A stretch of 64,000 bases of DNA from Cadophora sp. MPI-SDFR-AT-0126 (GCA_020747065.1 JAGMVK010000002.1:3472001-3536000); one strand, 5' to 3'; counted from the stretch's first letter, positions 1 through 10,370 are shown. Made by a program: numbers and translations. The notes: a model not told the origin generated them from the letters alone.

Positions 1-196
1 CATATGTCAGGCGACGACGGGAACTTAGATATTTCCGTCAGAGGCGCTTACGATGTTCGGAAGTGGCCATGGAATGCAACCTACCAAAAATAATAAGATA
101 TATCGCGTTGTGCATGGATTTAATAATACTCAAACTCAATGTACCGATAAGATTTTCCGGCACGTAGGTTTTTCCGCTACGCAGGGATGGACGTTA
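1..196 (+). repeat. End of a TA-flanked inverted-repeat element (left part outside window)
   Basis: Positions of about 8-194 repeat, in the same orientation, the sequence at about 10806-10986. Both end in a CCGGCACG-type stretch, then GCAGGGAT, then GACGT followed by TA. The same kind of terminus borders the short elements near 11.2 and 16.3 kb, so this looks like the right end of an element whose left end lies before the window. From 197 onward the sequence switches to the inverted copy of the right arm (10890 downward), so 194-197 is a rearrangement or insertion junction. No gene is seen here; the 94-codon open frame over 53-337 spans the junction and has no protein features. Confidence 0.55.
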
Positions 197-3036
197 ATTA
201 TTTTTTGTGAGTTGTGTTCCGTGGCCACTCCCGAACATCCTAAACTGCCTCCGAGTGAAAAGTTACGTTCCCGCCGTCGCCTTCCGTTTGATTTGCAGAG
301 GGCCGCTTTGTATATCGTAACAGCTTTCCTATACTAGAGCTGTACCACTAAGCTTGCACTGTCTTAAAAACTCATTGAAGGATCTCAGTAGAGTTCTTGA
401 GCCTTCCCACAACGCGGGAGATCGTTAATAGCCTTGCGGCGGCTGTGGCGTGCAGATTTATGTAGGATCGACACATGGGTCGGTACCTCGGATCGAAGCG
501 AGCGACGATCTTAGTGGAGAACATGCTCGCATACATGACTACGCAGCACCACGTGACATTTACTAGGAGCTAGTCGATACTGGTAGAAGTGCCTCAGTTC
601 AAAGGTCCAATACTTACACTGAGTAAGTTAACTTACTAATAAAAGACAAATATAAATATTAGTCTACGCTTTCATCCCTATCGGATTTACTCGGAGGGCG
701 CTAAATTGACAATACAGCATCTTCCTGCTCAGCCTTCCATATATCTAAAGCTGAACAGGAAGAAACAAAATGTGGATGATTAACACGCAAGACACGTTTC
801 TGACCTTGTACACATTCTTCCATAAGTCTTACAGCTTCAGTTTGTTTACCGTTCCCCTTCCACGTGAAAGCTAAGTTGTTCATGCTCGTCAGCGTGTCTG
901 GGTGGTCCACTCCGAGCTTCGTCTTGAAAGTCTCCGTGACTTGAACGTCCAGCTTCTCCGCATCTTCCCACCGTCCTTGCTTCCAGTATGTCGATGCTAG
1001 GTTGGCCACGCTGGTCAGCGTGTCTGGGTGATCCACTCCGAGCTTCGTCTTGCTCGTCTCCATGACTTGCACCTCCAGCTTCTCTGCATCATCCCACCGG
1101 CCTTGGTTCCAAAACGTCGATGCTAAGTTGGCCATGATCGTCAGCGTGGAAGGGTGGTCCACTCCGAGCTTCGTCTTGCGAGTCTCCATAACTTGTACCT
1201 CCAGCTCTTCTGCAGCGCCCCACCGGCCATTCAACTTATATGCCAAGCCCACCATTGCCATCCCACTTAGCGTATACTTGTGCTCATTACCGAGAATCTT
1301 CTTTCGAACTTTCATTGCCTGAACTGACATAGTCTCCGCCTCTACACCATTCCCTATCATCCACGCGTACCACGCTGCCTTGTAGAGCACTGAAGCCCAG
1401 TCTAGCAAAGACTCTTGTTTCGTTGGCTTTTGTCCTGCTGCCGATTGCGCATGTGGGAAGAGTGTCTGACACCGTTCCCAATTCTCATACTCTCCCGTTG
1501 GAAGCTCTGCATTAAGATTCTTGATAAACTGATGTTTCCACCTCTCTGCCTGCGCACGATCTTCAAGCCATTTCCGTGTTGCTAGCTGAACTAGTCGATG
1601 CATTTCGAAGGTTGTGCCGGCTTTATTCGCGGAGATGAAAGAGAACTGTCGCAAGATGAAAACGTCATCCTCAAACTCATCATCTGCACTAGACTGTGAT
1701 GTGCTGTCTTCATCGTGGTCATTGTGCTCAGTATCATAATTCGCGCAATTACCCTCATTGTCATGTTTTGTGTCTTGCGTTGAGTCTCTCTGTTCGTTTC
1801 GGTTTCTAAGGAGTGTGTCAGGGATGCCTTGTCGGTCGAAAAAGCTCATTAGCGACAGTAGTCCAGCTGCTGATTGTCTAGTGGTCAGGATATACTCGAA
1901 AGAGATCTGCCATGTAATGATTATACAGTTCTCCGCCTCCCAATCTCGACGGTCCATACCGCCTTGTTTACCAAGAAGTCTTTCCTTCTTGCGATCATTC
2001 TTCTGAAAGTCGTTCAGGTACTGTCTCGCGGAACAGCGCGGCCAATTCTCGCGAATGTAAGCAGCAGCCTGAGTGATGGCAAGCGGTATTGACTCCAATT
2101 CCTCCACGAGGTCATCAGTGCCGTCATCATCGACCTCTGGCCCTACCTTTCGCCTGAAGAGTTCTAGTGCTTCTCTCTTCTTCATTGAATCGACTTTAAT
2201 AATATCGTTTTGTCCAACCAGCTGTAGGGCCGCCTCTCCGCTCCGTGACGTTATGAGAATCGATCCGTGCGAACATTGCGGCAGGTATGACACGAGCGGC
2301 CGTAACCTCCCGCCCTTTATGGCGCCTGTGTCCCCATCTTGTCCGCTCTTTCGAGTTTTGAGGAAGCCAGTGTCGTCCACATTATCAAGTATAAGAACCC
2401 ACTTTCCCTTCCTATCATCGCGCAGCCAGTCGTGCACGAGCTGGAAGATGTCGGCTTGTGGGTTTTGCCGCCCCGGGATCTTGACGCAGTTTGCGATATC
2501 TCGAAAGCTTTGCTCAAATCGGGCGGCATTACTTGCGTGGACCCAGAACACCCACGTCTCCGGCGAGCGGTCTCGAGTTCGATAGGCGTATTCGATGGCG
2601 AGTTGTGACTTGCTTCAAAACAGTCAGCAGTCTGTATTAATCAAAGGGTGTGCGCTTACCCGACGCCGCCCAGGCCAACGAGCGCGGTCCGAGATCCTAA
2701 GACATCGCATTTCTGGTGAATCTGATCGAGTACCCCTCGCTCAACAAAGTCTGTGTCGCGACTGAAGGGTATGACGATCGACGGGTTCGGTGGAGTCTCT
2801 GGTCGTTCTGCGAGTGGAGACGTCAGTAGCGCGGGGTCAGCTTGGACCTTTACGACCTACCAGGAGAAGTATGGTGATGGAATTGAGCGTTGACCGGGCC
2901 GTTAAATATTCCACCTTGAAGGCCGGAGTTGCCATCGCCAAAAGATATCGCGGTTGCCATTACAGCGGTTTTGCGAAGGACAGTTGGTAGCAGCTGTTGG
3001 TATTGATGTCGTTGGCCATCCTTCAGCCGCATCGAC
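197..3036 (-). repeat. Left arm of a ~2.9 kb inverted duplication
   Basis: Reading the minus strand from about 3036 to 197 gives a diverged copy of the plus strand from about 7825 to 10890. The match covers roughly 75 bases upstream of the receptor start, all three exons and both introns, and about 500 bases of 3' flank (the segments at 420-545 and 10555-10660 correspond). The arms differ at many scattered positions and in the number of TPR units, so the duplication is not very recent. The spacer of about 4.8 kb holds a C2H2 gene, a transposase and the HeLo-like gene. Confidence 0.85.
701..2960 (-). CDS. NB-ARC/TPR STAND receptor with N-terminal PP-type amyloid motif (left copy)
   Basis: Predicted exons 2960-2861, 2807-2660 and 2612-701 give 719 residues. 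Residues 5-25 carry the motif ISFGDGNSGLQGGIFNGPV, which fits N-x-G-x-Q-x-G-x-x-x-G at 11-21. A linker beginning ERPETPPNPS follows. Then come an NB-ARC domain with P-loop GLGGVGKS (78-85, split by intron 2), Walker B KWVLILDN and an MHD-like MHRLVQLA, and a C-terminal run of 42-residue TPR units (three near-identical plus one divergent). Known for the family: such NLR-type proteins act as cytosolic receptors, and the N-terminal motif forms amyloid that templates a partner protein carrying the same motif. The ATG at 2960 is chosen because it sits directly before the motif and matches the right copy. The C-terminus runs eight residues past that of the right copy (ending DAVLSI). Confidence 0.85.
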
Positions 3037-3573
3037 GCGCAGCTACCCCGGTCAGATTTACGGCGCTTCTGGGATCTCAGCTCATGTACCCATCTCCCCG
3101 TATCGTCACTATTGCTTTTCCAGGATATCACAACGTACCATCACGCTTCAGTTCAACAAGTACAGTCGAATATATATCCACGCAATGGTTTTATTCCTAC
3201 ACGGTCGTTCTCCCGCCATGTATCCGTCGTCCCATCACGGACGTTCTGCAACCTGCGCCGCCACTCCACATCCTCGAACACAACAAGAATATCTGGACTT
3301 TCGTTGCATCCATGAACACAATGTTGTCGTCGTCCGTCAGCAGACCTTCCTGGCATGGAGTGCGCCGAATGGGAGTGAGGAGGAACATATGTGATAATTC
3401 AAATTTTACATGCGACTTCCCGGTGGCATCACAAGTCTGTTCCCGTGGCTCTGCAAGTTGCCGTGAGGGAGGCCAGTGATACAAGTATTACCTATGGATG
3501 CTCATCACGATGGAACTCTATACCAGACGCAAGGAACCTGGCGAGCAGTTGAATTGTTATCTACTACGTTGAA
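3037..3573. other. Spacer without a supported gene
   Basis: This stretch lies between the inner edge of the left duplication arm and the C2H2 gene. Overlapping frames are open on both strands. A minus-strand frame at about 3153-3356 (PDILVVFEDVEWRRRLQ) looks somewhat protein-like, but it lacks a start and a clear continuation. I see no recognised domain, repeat or RNA gene. Confidence 0.3.
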
Positions 3574-4279
3574 ATGGATCCTGTTCGCGACAGCCAAAGC
3601 AGCTTCAATAATCTGTTTATCGATGAAGTCAACTACTCCGATGGGGCGTATTGGGTCGAGGCTGCGTGGAGACTTGAAAATGCTGCAGGTGTTTCACAGG
3701 ATGGCGCAAGAGGTTGGAAGGATGGCGGTGAAGCAAGATATGTCGAAGTTCATCTGGAGGGTGAGGAGGATCTCTCTGATCCAGCCGAGTCAACTCTCGA
3801 AATATCGCCAGAAGAGGAAAAAGCCGAGGGTGCTCTTGTGACTGCGGAAGGGAAGTTGTATTGCTTGGATACGCATCTACACGGAGCACAAAAGTCTTGT
3901 CAAAGCAGCAGTTCTGAGGACAACAGATTTGTGGTAAAGCGAGCGAACTTCAGGTATGTAGTAGTCACTTACGTATTGCCTCTGATGGAAATTAATAGCT
4001 CACAGACTATTCATCTCCCGAAAGCCTTACAAGTGTGATCGTGGCTGCGACACGCCAGCATTCAAATGGCCCAAGGACCTTCGTCGCCATATCAAGGATA
4101 TTCACGAGACTAGGGCACGATACAGATGTCCAGTAGCAGGCTGTAAACACGGTGACAATACGGCCTATCACTCCATTAAGCGCAAAGACAATTTCCGTCG
4201 CCACCTCCAGAATAAACACAACTTTCAGAGTGCTGATCTCTTGGAAGTTGACCTGGACCGGTTCTTAGTCATGGTCTGA
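3574..4279 (+). CDS. Small C2H2 zinc-finger protein
   Basis: Two exons, 3574-3953 and 4006-4279, encode 217 residues. The intron has GTATGT at its donor and CTCACAG at its acceptor. The N-terminal half is acidic (EGEEDLSDPAESTLEISPEEE). The C-terminal half holds two C2H2-like units: YKCDRGCDTPAFKWPKDLRRH followed by IKDIH, then YRCPVAGCKHGD...DNFRRHLQNKH. That layout is usual for fungal nuclear proteins of unknown DNA target. The gene sits between the two receptor copies and reads toward the transposase. It has no counterpart on the other side of the right receptor, so it belongs to the spacer and not to the duplicated unit. A role in regulating the cluster would be guesswork. Confidence 0.6.
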
Positions 4280-4515
4280 AGGTTGCCGAAAGAGGATGGA
4301 AAAGAGAGCGCGGAGAGGCTAGTACCAAAATTGCAGACAATGACAGTTGTGAATTTTTTATTGTGCTGAGTGTACGAGAGGACTAATCTAACGCACAGTA
4401 ATTACTCGTGAGGCCCGTCCCGAAATCTCAAGACATCTATTCGAACTAAACAAGAGAGCAATGACATTCTTTTCCCTCCCGGAACAATTTGATTCTCCAC
4501 AGCTTGCACATGAGA

Positions 4516-6418
4516 TCAGATCATCCGTGCCACCGGTGCCCTGTATGGTTTTGGAGCTTCGATCACCTGCGCCACTTCTGGCTCTGGCTCTGATTCTGCT
4601 TCAGTGTCGTCGGCCATCTGTACAGTGATCTTACGCTTCCGGCCGCGTTTCATTTTACCCATCAACTCCTTCGCAGCATGTGCCGCTTCTGGCTCCGCGT
4701 CCACGTCTGGCTCGTTGGCCTCTAATGCAGTCATCTTGCGCTTCCGACCTCGCTTTCCCTTCCCCTTCATGGCATCTTTCGCAGCACGCTTTGCTCGTGC
4801 CTCCTCAATGTCTTCATAACTCATCACCTTGCCTTCTCCTTTCCCTAGTACGTCAGATTTGGTTGATCGGCGAGCTTTGGCCTCGTTATTTATACTCTTT
4901 AGGAATGTAATTTGTTCATCCAGGAGCGCAGAATAAGCAATAGATCTCTGGCCGGCATTGGCAAGCTTCTGCACATGTCTTCGTAGCCGTGGTATACTTG
5001 CCTCAGTAAGTGTACTAGTATCCTGTTGGATCTGGTTATATAGCAACATGAGTGTATCTGCTGTGACTGGCGTCACAGGCGTCTGTGGCACTTCGTCTTG
5101 CTGAGATATACCTACCTCTATCTGCCTTTCACTCTGGACTGCTGAGTGAGACGAGGGCTTTGGGGTTTTCCTCAGAACCCTGTCTGCGTTCAGCGGGAAC
5201 AGTCCACAGGCCGCCCATGCAGAGGTGATATTTCTCTTCGTGAACGCCTTCTCCCTTGCAGAGCTGTATACAGAAGTGAAATGTTCCTTGCCAATTTTGT
5301 TCACACCTCCTCGATATAGTCGCTCAACCTCATCTCGATAGGCTTCTTTCAAAGGTGCAAAGACTCCGACGTCACAGGGCTGAAGCTTGTGGGTGGTATG
5401 GGAGGGGAGGCGACAGAGGGCGATGTTGTTTTCAAAACAAAACTCCAAGACTTCGAGGGTCTCATGCGTCCCAAACCTGTTGGATCCCACATCACGTGTG
5501 GCTGCCTATAGGCAGCCATGATCTATTGTCTATATATACACACTTAGACAACCAGCTCTACAATGAAGTATGCTGCCACAACTTACTAAACCCATCGGAT
5601 ATTAAGACTCGTGGCTTCTGGTTAGCCTGCCCCTTGGTTTGGGGATCGAAAACACGCTTGAGCCACTCAAAGTTGATCTTAGAGTTAGTGTATCCGGATT
5701 CGGTGCATGCATAGTGCCATCCAGGGGTAGGAAATGTAGTCCAGTTACTTCGGTGGGTCGTGGCTGGCCAAATAATCATTGGCAGTAAAGACCTACCGTC
5801 TCCACTGATGCACTCGATAGCAGTTACTGTTGTTCGCTTGATGCCTGCACCTCTGTAGTCTCGCCGATCCTCTTTACTTACGAGGACCTTGACAGAATTG
5901 AGCATACACAGCGTAACTCCTGTCTCGTCCATGTTATAAACATTCTCTGGCAGAATCTCTGGATCGTTCAGCACCTTCCCGATTACCTCAAACCAGTGTA
6001 TTATCTTGTCATATATGTTATTTTCATGGCGATTCCAGTCCATCGCCTTCACTCGGCGCGATTTGAGAGCTGGATGACGCTTCTGGAAGGCTTGAGCCCA
6101 GTTCTTATTCGGAGGCTTGATCGCTTTCTCCGTTGTGGAACGGCGCCGGGCGATACTGAAGGCGAGGGACGGCAGATACTTGATTCGCACAGGATTCCCG
6201 AGGTCAGCCATCTGTTTTAAATACGTTGCGAGGGCTTTTTCCTCTGATGGAGTGAGATACTGTTGGCCCTCGGCCTTCGCTTCTCTCGAGGGCCGCCCAT
6301 GATCGCGATAATAAAGGGTAGTCAGAGGGACTCCACTGCGTTTTGACCTGGCATCGTATGTTTGAGGCTCTCCTGGCAGAGAAGCCTCTGCTAGGGCTTT
6401 ACTGGCGCGGTCGCTCAT
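4516..6418 (-). mobile_element. Pogo/Fot1-type DDE transposase gene (Tc1/mariner superfamily)
   Basis: Predicted exons 6418-5592 and 5476-4516 give 595 residues. The first part has a psq/CENP-B-like helix-turn-helix stretch (SKRSGVPLTTLYYRDHGRPS; FQKRHPALKSRRVKAMDWNR). The DDE_1 core follows: first acidic residue in NMDETGV, second in ISDGFGTH (rebuilt across the intron), third in LQPCDVGVF. The tail is basic and repetitive, with GKRGRKRKMT and KRGRKRKITV. The triad and frame look intact, so the protein could be active. The 115-base intron uses donor GTTTAG (or GTAAGT six bases on, which breaks frame) and contains a perfect palindrome. I could not find convincing terminal inverted repeats on either side. 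The first in-frame ATG is 6418; the frame is open to 6481. Confidence 0.8.
5497..5519. repeat. Perfect palindrome inside the transposase intron
   Basis: Around 5500-5517 the sequence reads GGCTGCC-TATA-GGCAGCC, an 18-base perfect palindrome within the predicted intron of the transposase gene. A stable stem could form in DNA or in the unspliced transcript. Confidence 0.6.
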
Positions 6419-6481
6419 GAGTCTGGCGGTGGTGATGGAGACGATGCGGGAGTGGCTTGCGCGCTGAACGACGCCAGCCAC

Positions 6482-6829
6482 GAGGCTGCTCCTGGAAAAC
6501 TTCTAGAACGCTGTATGTCACGTGATTCTTTTACGATACAGCTCAAATGGACCAAGATTTGAGTAAGTTACCATTAACGCAAAATGCTTAAGTTACTGCA
6601 ACCTGGGACATTAACTTAGGTACTTCGGGAGGAGATACTAGGAATCTGCAAGATTTGACTCTATTTTAGGGAGCAGTTGTGTGCATAACTTCTTCCCTGC
6701 CGCAAAACAACTTGCACGACACACGCCATTCACACATCGCTTGAGAGCTTTTGGAGCTGCTAAAGCTCAAAAGACGTTGTCACTTAATTTAAGAACAAAT
6801 GAAATTACCTTCATCATATGATCATATGC
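6482..6829. other. Gap between transposase and HeLo-like gene
   Basis: This AT-rich stretch covers the promoter side of the transposase and the 3' side of the HeLo-like gene. Repeated TTAAG/TAAGTTA words occur at 6560-6625. I see no gene, and no terminal repeat that pairs with sequence downstream of 4516. Confidence 0.3.
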
Positions 6830-7703
6830 TTACTTTCCTCCAAAAGTCATTCCACTAACTCCCCCGTTGATATTTCCGGCTTGGAAGCCTGAATTTTGAG
6901 CACCGAAGCTCACCGTAATCGAACCGGTCTGGTTGCCTGCAGCTTTCGCAATAGCTTCTTCCTTAGACTTGGACAGCAGCTCATTCAGCAGCTTCTGCGA
7001 CGCTTTCACCCCTTTGAGTTCCTCCTCAAGTTGTCGCAATACCTCAGCTTTGAGTCCAGTCGCGTCGTCATCATCACTGCTGAGGTTCAGCTCTTCCAGC
7101 TTGTTCTCCAACACTACCAGCTGTCGATCTGCCGTAGTGATGGCACCATTAACCTCGTCCTGCTTTGTAGATATCGCTTTCTTTATCTCCTCCGTGACAT
7201 GACTATTACGGACAGAACTATACCTGTAGAAAGGTTACTCCTGGAAGAAGAGGCAAGACCAGAACTGCTTACAAGGTTGCAACACCAACATTGAGATTAA
7301 TGGCAAGCTTACAGCTCTGAAGTTGCTCCGACATGGTCTTAGCTTGGTCTTTCTTAAAGAATCCCACGTTTGCTCGGTCCAGCCATGTCAGCTTCCCATC
7401 TTCTGAGTGTCTCGTCCACCTTTGCAGATCGGCCCTGAAAAGGTTGCAAGCTTGCGTGCAGCTGCTGATCGTCGCCTTTGACTCCTCCGCTACGGTTTGC
7501 CCAAGTGACTTCCAATCTTCTTCCTCTACTCCTTTAAGCAGTTCGAGTGTCGCGTGAACCGACTGGACATCCTCAGTCAGACGCTTGATGGTTTTAGGTG
7601 CATCGCTGAGCTGCTGCAGATCTCCTAGGAGTAGTCGTGTGCCGTGTAAGGCCGGTACAATGATACCGACGATACTCGCGGAAATGCTGAGAGGATCCGC
7701 CAT
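6830..7703 (-). CDS. HeLo-like (HELLP-type) protein with C-terminal PP-type amyloid motif
   Basis: Exons 7703-7273 and 7223-6830 encode 274 residues. The N-terminus (MADPLSISASIVGIIVPAL) is that of the fungal HeLo-like domain, which is used in membrane-targeting cell-death executioners and related to the MLKL four-helix bundle. A predicted helical, coiled-coil region (about 155-240; NKLEELNLSSDDDDATGLKA...EELKGVKASQKLLNELLSK) follows. The last 27 residues start VSFGAQNSGFQAGNINGGV; NSGFQAGNING (254-264) fits N-x-G-x-Q-x-G-x-x-x-G. The flanking positions also match the receptors' N-termini ([IV]SFGxxNSG[FL]Q[AG]Gx[IF]NGxV). Known for HELLP: amyloid conversion of the C-terminal motif activates the N-terminal domain. 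The start is 180 bases from, and divergent to, the right receptor. Length and layout fit HELLP; there is no sign of truncation. Confidence 0.82.
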
Positions 7704-7882
7704 TTGTGTCTGTTGATAAGAACAGTGAGTTAGGCGTCAATGAAGGTCTTACCAGCTGAGGCTGAGGCGTTGGAAGCGCCGATTGATCTGGTTGGGAGGT
7801 AGCCGCCGTTCTTGCGGCTGAAGCATGCCAACGACATCGAGACAAACAGCTGCTACCAACAGTCCATCGCAAAACTTCTGTG
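7704..7882. promoter_or_regulatory. Divergent promoter between HeLo-like gene and right receptor
   Basis: Only 179 bases separate the two start codons (7703 on -, 7883 on +), so both genes are probably driven from one bidirectional region. The part nearest the receptor (about 7826-7882) is shared with the left copy; the rest is not. I see no clear TATA box. Confidence 0.5.
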
Positions 7883-10370
7883 ATGGCAACCACGGTATCT
7901 TTTGGTGAGGGCAACTCCGGCCTTCAAGGTGGAATATTCAACGGCCCGGTCAACGCTCAGTTCCATCACCATGCCCCTCCTGGTAAGTCGTAAAAGTCCA
8001 AGCTGACCCCGCGCTAATAACATCCCCACCCGCAGAGCGACCAGAGACTCCACCGAACCCGTCGATCGTCATACCCTTTAGTCGCGACACAGACTTCGTC
8101 GAGCGGCAGATTCTTGATCGTATTCATCAGAAATGCGCTGTTCTAGGATCCCGAGCTGCGGTTGTTGGCCTGGGCGGTGTGGGGTAAGGGAAAACACTCC
8201 TGCTAATAGAAAATGCTGACTGCTTTGAAGCAAATCTCAACTCGCCATCGAATATGCCTATCGAACTCGGGATCGCTCGCCAGAAACATGGGTGTTCTGG
8301 GTTCACGCAAGCAATACCGCCCGGTTTGAGGAGAGCTTTCAACATATTGCAAATTGCGTCAAGATCTTTGGAAGACTGAATCCACAAGCCAATATCCTCC
8401 AGCTCGTGCACGACTGGCTGTGCGATGACAGGAAGGGGAAGTGGGTTCTCATACTTGATAATGTGGATGACGCCGGCTTTCTTAAAGCTCGAAAGAGCAG
8501 ACGAGCTGGGGATACAGGCGGCATACAGGGCGGGAACTCACGGCCGCTCGTGTCATACCTGCCGCAATGTTCGCACGGATCGATTCTCATAACATCACGA
8601 AGCGGAGAGGCAGCGCTACAACTGGTTAGACATGACGATATTATCAAAGTCGATTCAATGGAGAAGAGAGAAGCACTGGAACTATTTAGGCGAAAGGTAG
8701 GGCCGGAGATCGATCATGACGGCACTGATGACCTCGTGGAGGAACTGGAGTCACTACCGCTTGCCATCACTCAGGCTGCTGCTTACATTCGCGAGAATTG
8801 GCCGCGCTGTTCCGCGAGACAGTATCTTAACGACTTTCAGAAGAATGATCGCAAGAAAGAGAGACTTCTTGGTAAACAAGGCGGTATGGACCGTCGAGAT
8901 TGGGAGGCGGAGAACTGTATAATTATTACATGGCAGATCTCGTTCGAGTATATTCAGACCACCAAACGATCAGCAGCCGAACTATTGTCACTGATGAGCT
9001 TTTTCGACCGGCAAGGTATTCCCGACACTCTCCTCAGAAACCAAGACGAGCAAGGAAACTCGGCACAAGACGCCGTACATCAGAATGTTAGTAGTTGGGC
9101 GAAGTACGACGCTGAGCATAATGACTACGATGAAGATAGCACATCACAGTCTAGTGCAGATGATAATTTTGAGGACGACGTCTCCATCTTGCGACAGTTC
9201 TCTTTCATCTCCGCGAATAAAGACGGCACAACATTCAAAATGCATCGACTAGTTCAGCTGGCAACACGGAAATGGCTTGAAGATCGTGCGCAGGCAGAGA
9301 GGTGGAAACATCAGTTTATCAGGAATCTTGATGCAGAGCTTCCAACGGGAGAGTACGAGAATTGGGAACGGTGTCAGACACTCTTCCCACATGCGCAATC
9401 GGCAGCAGCACAGAAGCCAAAGGAACAGGACTCTCTCCTAGATTGGGCTTCAGTATTATATAAGGCAGCATGGTACGCGTTGAGAATGGGCAAAGGCGAA
9501 GAGGCAGAGAAGCTGTCAGTGCAGGCAATGAAAGTTCCCAAGAAGATTCTTGGTGACGAGCACAGTAATACTCTAAGTGGGATGGCAATGGTAGGCTTAG
9601 TGTGTAATCTTAATGGCCGTTGGGATGATGCAGAGCAAATGGAGGTGCAAGTCATGGAGACTTTCAAGACGAAGCTCGGAGTGGACCACCCAAACACGCT
9701 GACGAGCATGGCCAACTTAGCATCGACGTTTAGGAACCAAGGCCGGTGGGATGATGCAGAGAAGCTGGGGGTGCAAGTCATAGAGACTTTCAAGACGAAG
9801 CTCGGAGTGGACCACCCAGACACGCTGTCGAGCATGGCCAATTTAGCATCGACGTACCGGGACCAAGGCCGGTGGGATGATGCAGAGAAGCTGGAGGTGC
9901 GAGTCATGGAGACGAGTAAGACGAAGCTCGGAGTGGACCACCCAGACACGCTGAACAGCATGGCCAACCTAGCGGCGACGTTTTGGAATCAAGGCCGGTG
10001 GGATGAGGCTGAGAAGCTGCAGGTGCAAGTCATAGAGACTTTCAAGACGAAGCTCGGAGTGGACCACCCAGACACGCTGACGAGCATGGCCAACTTAGCA
10101 TCGACGTTTTGGAACCAAGGCCGGTGGGATGATGCAGAGAAGCTGGAGGTGCAAGTCATGGAGACTCGCAAGACGAAGCTCGGAGTGGACCACCCAGACA
10201 CGCTGATGAGCATGAGCAACTTGGCGTTCACGTGGAAGGGAAACGGCAAAGAAATTGAAGCTGTAAGACTTATGGAAGATTGTGTACGAGGTCGGAAACG
10301 TGTCTTAGGAGCCAATCATCCACATTTTATTTCTTCCTGTACAGCTTTAGATATATGGAAGGCTAAGTAA
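7883..10370 (+). CDS. NB-ARC/TPR STAND receptor with N-terminal PP-type amyloid motif (right copy, PNT1-type)
   Basis: Exons 7883-7982, 8036-8183 and 8231-10370 give 795 residues. The order is: PP-type motif VSFGEGNSGLQGGIFNG (5-21), NB-ARC (P-loop 78-85; Walker B near 153-163; ITSRS near 200; MHR at about 420), an acidic low-complexity linker (DYDEDSTSQSSADDNFEDD), then TPRs from about 540. Five nearly identical 42-residue units (GRWDDAEKLEVQVMET.KTKLGVDHPDTL type) precede a divergent last unit. The left copy has three plus one. The stop (TAA after KAK) falls eight codons earlier than in the left copy, where the same place reads GAG CAG. Known for the family: the TPRs sense a ligand, NB-ARC oligomerises, and the N-terminal motif seeds the executioner's amyloid. 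The divergent neighbour on the minus strand is the likely executioner. Confidence 0.87.
9600..10230 (+). repeat. Tandem 126-bp units encoding TPRs
   Basis: Within the right receptor, 126-base units repeat with near identity (for example GAGGTGCAAGTCATGGAGAC, then GGAGTGGACCACCCAGACAC). Five units are close copies here and three in the left receptor (about 870-1230, minus strand). High internal identity is a known trait of fungal NLR sensor repeats under unequal exchange and diversifying selection. Confidence 0.85.

Noticed and set aside
3153..3484. Minus-strand frames with protein-like phrases (PDILVVFEDVEWRRRLQ) just inside the left arm
   Set aside because: Two different frames carry the phrases, there is no start codon or clear splice joining them, and no family is recognised.
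6830..7703. CRISPR-like or prophage-like features anywhere in the window
   Set aside because: The DNA is eukaryotic with spliced genes; no direct-repeat/spacer arrays of the CRISPR kind are present.
9374..10315. Long minus frames over the TPR array
   Set aside because: They are antisense shadows of the 126-base repeats, all in one phase.
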